64,000 nt of DNA, from the NCBI GenBank assembly GCA_013398055.1, contig VZRS01001709.1, forward strand, positions 586,296 to 650,295, given 5' to 3'. This document shows, in pieces, positions 61,401-64,000 of the stretch. Made by a program: the position numbers and the translations under genes. Source of the stretch: Ifrita kowaldi (taxonomy: Eukaryota; Chordata; Aves; Passeriformes; Cinclosomatidae). How positions within the stretch are numbered: position 1 is the first letter of the stretch; each line of letters begins with the position of its first letter. A model generated the notes under the pieces. That model ran no database searches and had not been told where the DNA came from. It saw only the letters and a program-made list of their open reading frames with translations.

Positions 61401-64000
61401 GTTTAGACATGTATTTTTAAAAATCCTCTGCAATACCAGCACACAGGCAAGTAAAAGGTATTCTGGGCCAGGTTTTGCAGTTACTTGAGCTTCAGTGATG
61501 TGTGAAGCATTGTGTCGACTTAAGATCTTTTCCCTGTCTGCACAAGTGGTGTTTCTACCACAGAGTTTCTCCCTGTTCATGGAAATACCATTGCTCATTG
61601 AATTTATTGTTGCTGATGGGACTGAAGCATCTGCATAACTCCCTGAGGCAGGATGCCAAGGAGTAATCCATGGGGCCTCATCCTGTGGGATGCAGAGGGC
61701 TCCTGGTACCCAGCACAGTGTTGGATGGGGATGGTCCTTGAACCTCCCCATGGCCAATGGCTAAGGGTGCCTTGGGTGTGGTCCTGCTGGAGATACCTCT
61801 TCTTTCCTCTGGCTTTGGCAGCTGGGAAGCATTCATTGCCGTTCCTGGGTCTGGGATTCTGAGCAACAAACCTGGCCAGGATGGACAGCTTTCTTGGCAG
61901 AGAAGGAAACAAAAACCTGAGTTGTGCTGGCCCAGGTCTGTGTGCACATCTCAGTGTTTGGAGGAGGCACTGGGAGACACCAATACCAGAATGTTCAGAG
62001 ATGGTGGTGAGGGGACTCCTAAAGATGCTCTGTTAAATCCCTGCCTTGAATAAGACCTTTCAAAGATCTGGGCCTGCTTCTTTCGCTCCAGCTGTTTTTC
62101 ATATTCTCCAAAACAGTATTTTTGATAAATATGCCATGTCCTTTTTGTTAAAAAGACATATTTCAATTTTCATCTGACTCATGGCGAGATGTTTCTTTTG
62201 GTCTCCCTTCACATCTTTTCTGTAACTGTTTTTAATCATTCCTAGCAGAATGGGTGAATCCCTTCTCAGCCTTTCCTTCATGAGCTCCCAGGGGCCTTTG
62301 TCGTGAGTTTTTCCTCCTTCACCAGCTCTGTCCTTGCTTGCAGGGCACCCTCCTGCAAATCCCGGGATTGCTGGGTATCAGCCACTGTGGGTGTTGTTCC
62401 TGTATTGAAAGGGAAAATATTTAGCAGCCAGTAAAGTGTTCACTGGTGGAAAGCTACAGCATCTGCAACCCTCGGTTGTGTTTATGTTAGCAATTTCAAT
62501 ATCTTTGCCGTAATAACAGTAATTTAAACAGGTACTGTTGACTGAAGGGCAATTAGGGATTGTTGAATTTTGCATTTCCCTAATACTCACCACAAGCTGC
62601 CACTGAGCCCCACTCTGCTGGTATTTATAGAGCTACGACTGAGCGGCTCCTTTGAAGTCAGAGGCAGCAGAGGGACGTGGAGCCTGCGGAGTGCTGGGAA
62701 TGGCCCCCGGCCCGGCTCCCCAGCCACGGGCCCTGATGCTGGACGTGGTCACAGAGGTTTGAGGTTTTTTCCTTCTACAGAGATTCCTTCACAGCTGCTC
62801 TTCCCGACAGCCTGATTTATGCCCTGGGATTTATGGAGCTGAACAAATGATTATAGAAGAGCTATGTGTTTTATTACACAGGGACCAATTTTCCCAAGCC
62901 AGAGGGCAAATCCTCTCTTCTCTACCTGTATTCTGGTTGTGCAGCTGCTGTGCATCCTCTTTGATAGTCTGAAAGCTGCAGATTAGGGGATTCAGGGGGC
63001 CAGAGGAGTAATTTATCCTCCTTTGCAGCCCAGGAGTGCAGTAGGTGTTACTGCGGTTTGCCACCGGCTGTGACCTTGCTGGGGGATGCAGCAGGGTATG
63101 GGGGGGCCATGTCCAGCAGAGCACAAGGGGAAGCAAGTTTTTCAAAATGGGAATTGGAGGAATTTTGTTTTAATTTACGTTTATTGGGTGTTTGGTCTCA
63201 AAGCTCATTGCAGGAGGGAAGCTGAGCACTTACCTCCATCTCCATGAGCTACTTCAGTAGTCCAGGATCCACATCAGCACTGCCAGAGGTAATGATGTGA
63301 GTTAAAAGCGTTGCCTACTCCTCCTCTCTCCCAGGCATTCCGTAGCGGTAGGCTTGCACTGATGTTGCCAAGTGTGAGATCTGACCCACAGGAGCTTCAC
63401 TGGTGCTGTCCAACAAGCCAGAGGAGACCTGGCTGGACTCTGGGATTCTGGCGCTCCGCAATCAAGAGATGCAGATTTCCACGTTTGAACCAAGCCCATC
63501 GAGCCTGGAGCATTGCCAGCACCACAGAGTTGCTGTTTCCATGGAGGCAGCTGTGAAAGCAGATTTTTCCTTTTAAAGGAAGGCAGAGCATGGGACAAAG
63601 CACATGTACTCTAATGGGGTGGAAGTCCTTTACCAGAAAGTGAACCCCTTTAATTGCTCCTGCATAAATGAGATGTTCCTGAGGCCATGGATGGAGATGG
63701 GGTGTTACTGATCTTGTAAAGTCTTGCTTCCATGGGAAAAGAGAGAGGGGTAAAGAGCTGAGCCCAAAGGAGTTTTATGGATTTGTGAAGAGAGCTGACG
63801 GGTCTGTGTCTAATTAACTCAATTCTGAGTGATCAGGCTGCTGGGAGAAATACAGAGGGCAGATGCAGCAGAGGGGACCTGCAGCTGCTGCCACACTAAT
63901 TGTGCTACCATCCCTTCACCTCATGGCTGATCAGATCCTCCTCCCTGCCCTTCAAGAGCTGCTGCGCTGCCTTTCCTCTTCAATACAGAATCAAGTCAAA
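58476..64000. other. Non-coding stretch, no recognised gene
   Basis: Mostly AT-rich sequence to about 61 kb, then mixed composition to the right edge. If the CpG island at 58.0-58.5 kb is a plus-strand promoter, this would be its first intron. No second exon, RNA gene or repeat family was recognised. Confidence 0.35.

Noticed and set aside
1..64000. Search for CRISPR arrays, operons, phage, toxin or defence systems, tRNA and rRNA genes and known microRNAs
   Set aside because: None was seen. The sequence is vertebrate non-coding DNA, and no tRNA box A/B pair, rRNA segment or familiar microRNA seed hairpin was recognised by eye.

Overview
The window looks like a piece of a bird nuclear genome that is mostly non-coding. 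The evidence is in the repeats. There are several CR1 LINE fragments whose 3' ends carry the degenerate ATTCTATG-type tail, a solo LTR resembling those common in songbird genomes, a decayed MIR-type SINE and an older CR1-like relic. Large stretches are AT-rich and poor in CpG, interrupted by small CpG-rich islands. No bacterial or viral gene organisation is present, and nearly all open frames are short chance frames.

Only one protein-coding segment is well supported. It is the first coding exon (4141-4534, minus strand) of a membrane-anchored short-chain dehydrogenase/reductase (SDR) of the hydroxysteroid/retinol/hydroxybutyrate dehydrogenase group. It has a TATA box upstream, an in-frame stop before the ATG and a clean splice donor. 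Its cofactor-binding glycine motif is abnormal. Later exons were not found in the remaining 4.1 kb, so they probably lie beyond the left edge.

Layout: 1-4140 is presumed first intron of the SDR gene with one CR1 tail. 4141-4622 is the SDR exon and promoter. 4.6-18 kb is non-coding, with a 39-bp minisatellite, CR1 and MIR fragments and an unusually long perfect hairpin at 15.15 kb. 18.2-19.0 kb is a CpG-rich island. 19-30.3 kb has little recognisable content. 30.3-31.5 kb holds a TA repeat, a GC-rich minisatellite with a period of about 171 bp, a 131-bp assembly gap in a CpG-rich core and a 25-T run. 31.5-47.5 kb is non-coding with MIR and CR1 relics and a candidate conserved element near 40.7 kb. 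47.5-48.6 kb is a 546-bp near-identical tandem copy split by a single N, almost certainly an assembly artefact. 48.6-58 kb has an ancient CR1-like relic, a candidate regulatory block, a solo LTR and a CR1 of about 840 bp. 58.0-58.5 kb is a CpG island with a plausible splice donor, possibly a first exon on the plus strand. 58.5-64 kb has no recognisable genes.

No multi-gene system could be found. The points most worth checking are the SDR exon with its lost Rossmann glycines, the two CpG islands, the 171-bp repeat next to the gap, and the 15.15 kb hairpin. Repeat names come from memory of family consensus sequences, without a database search.
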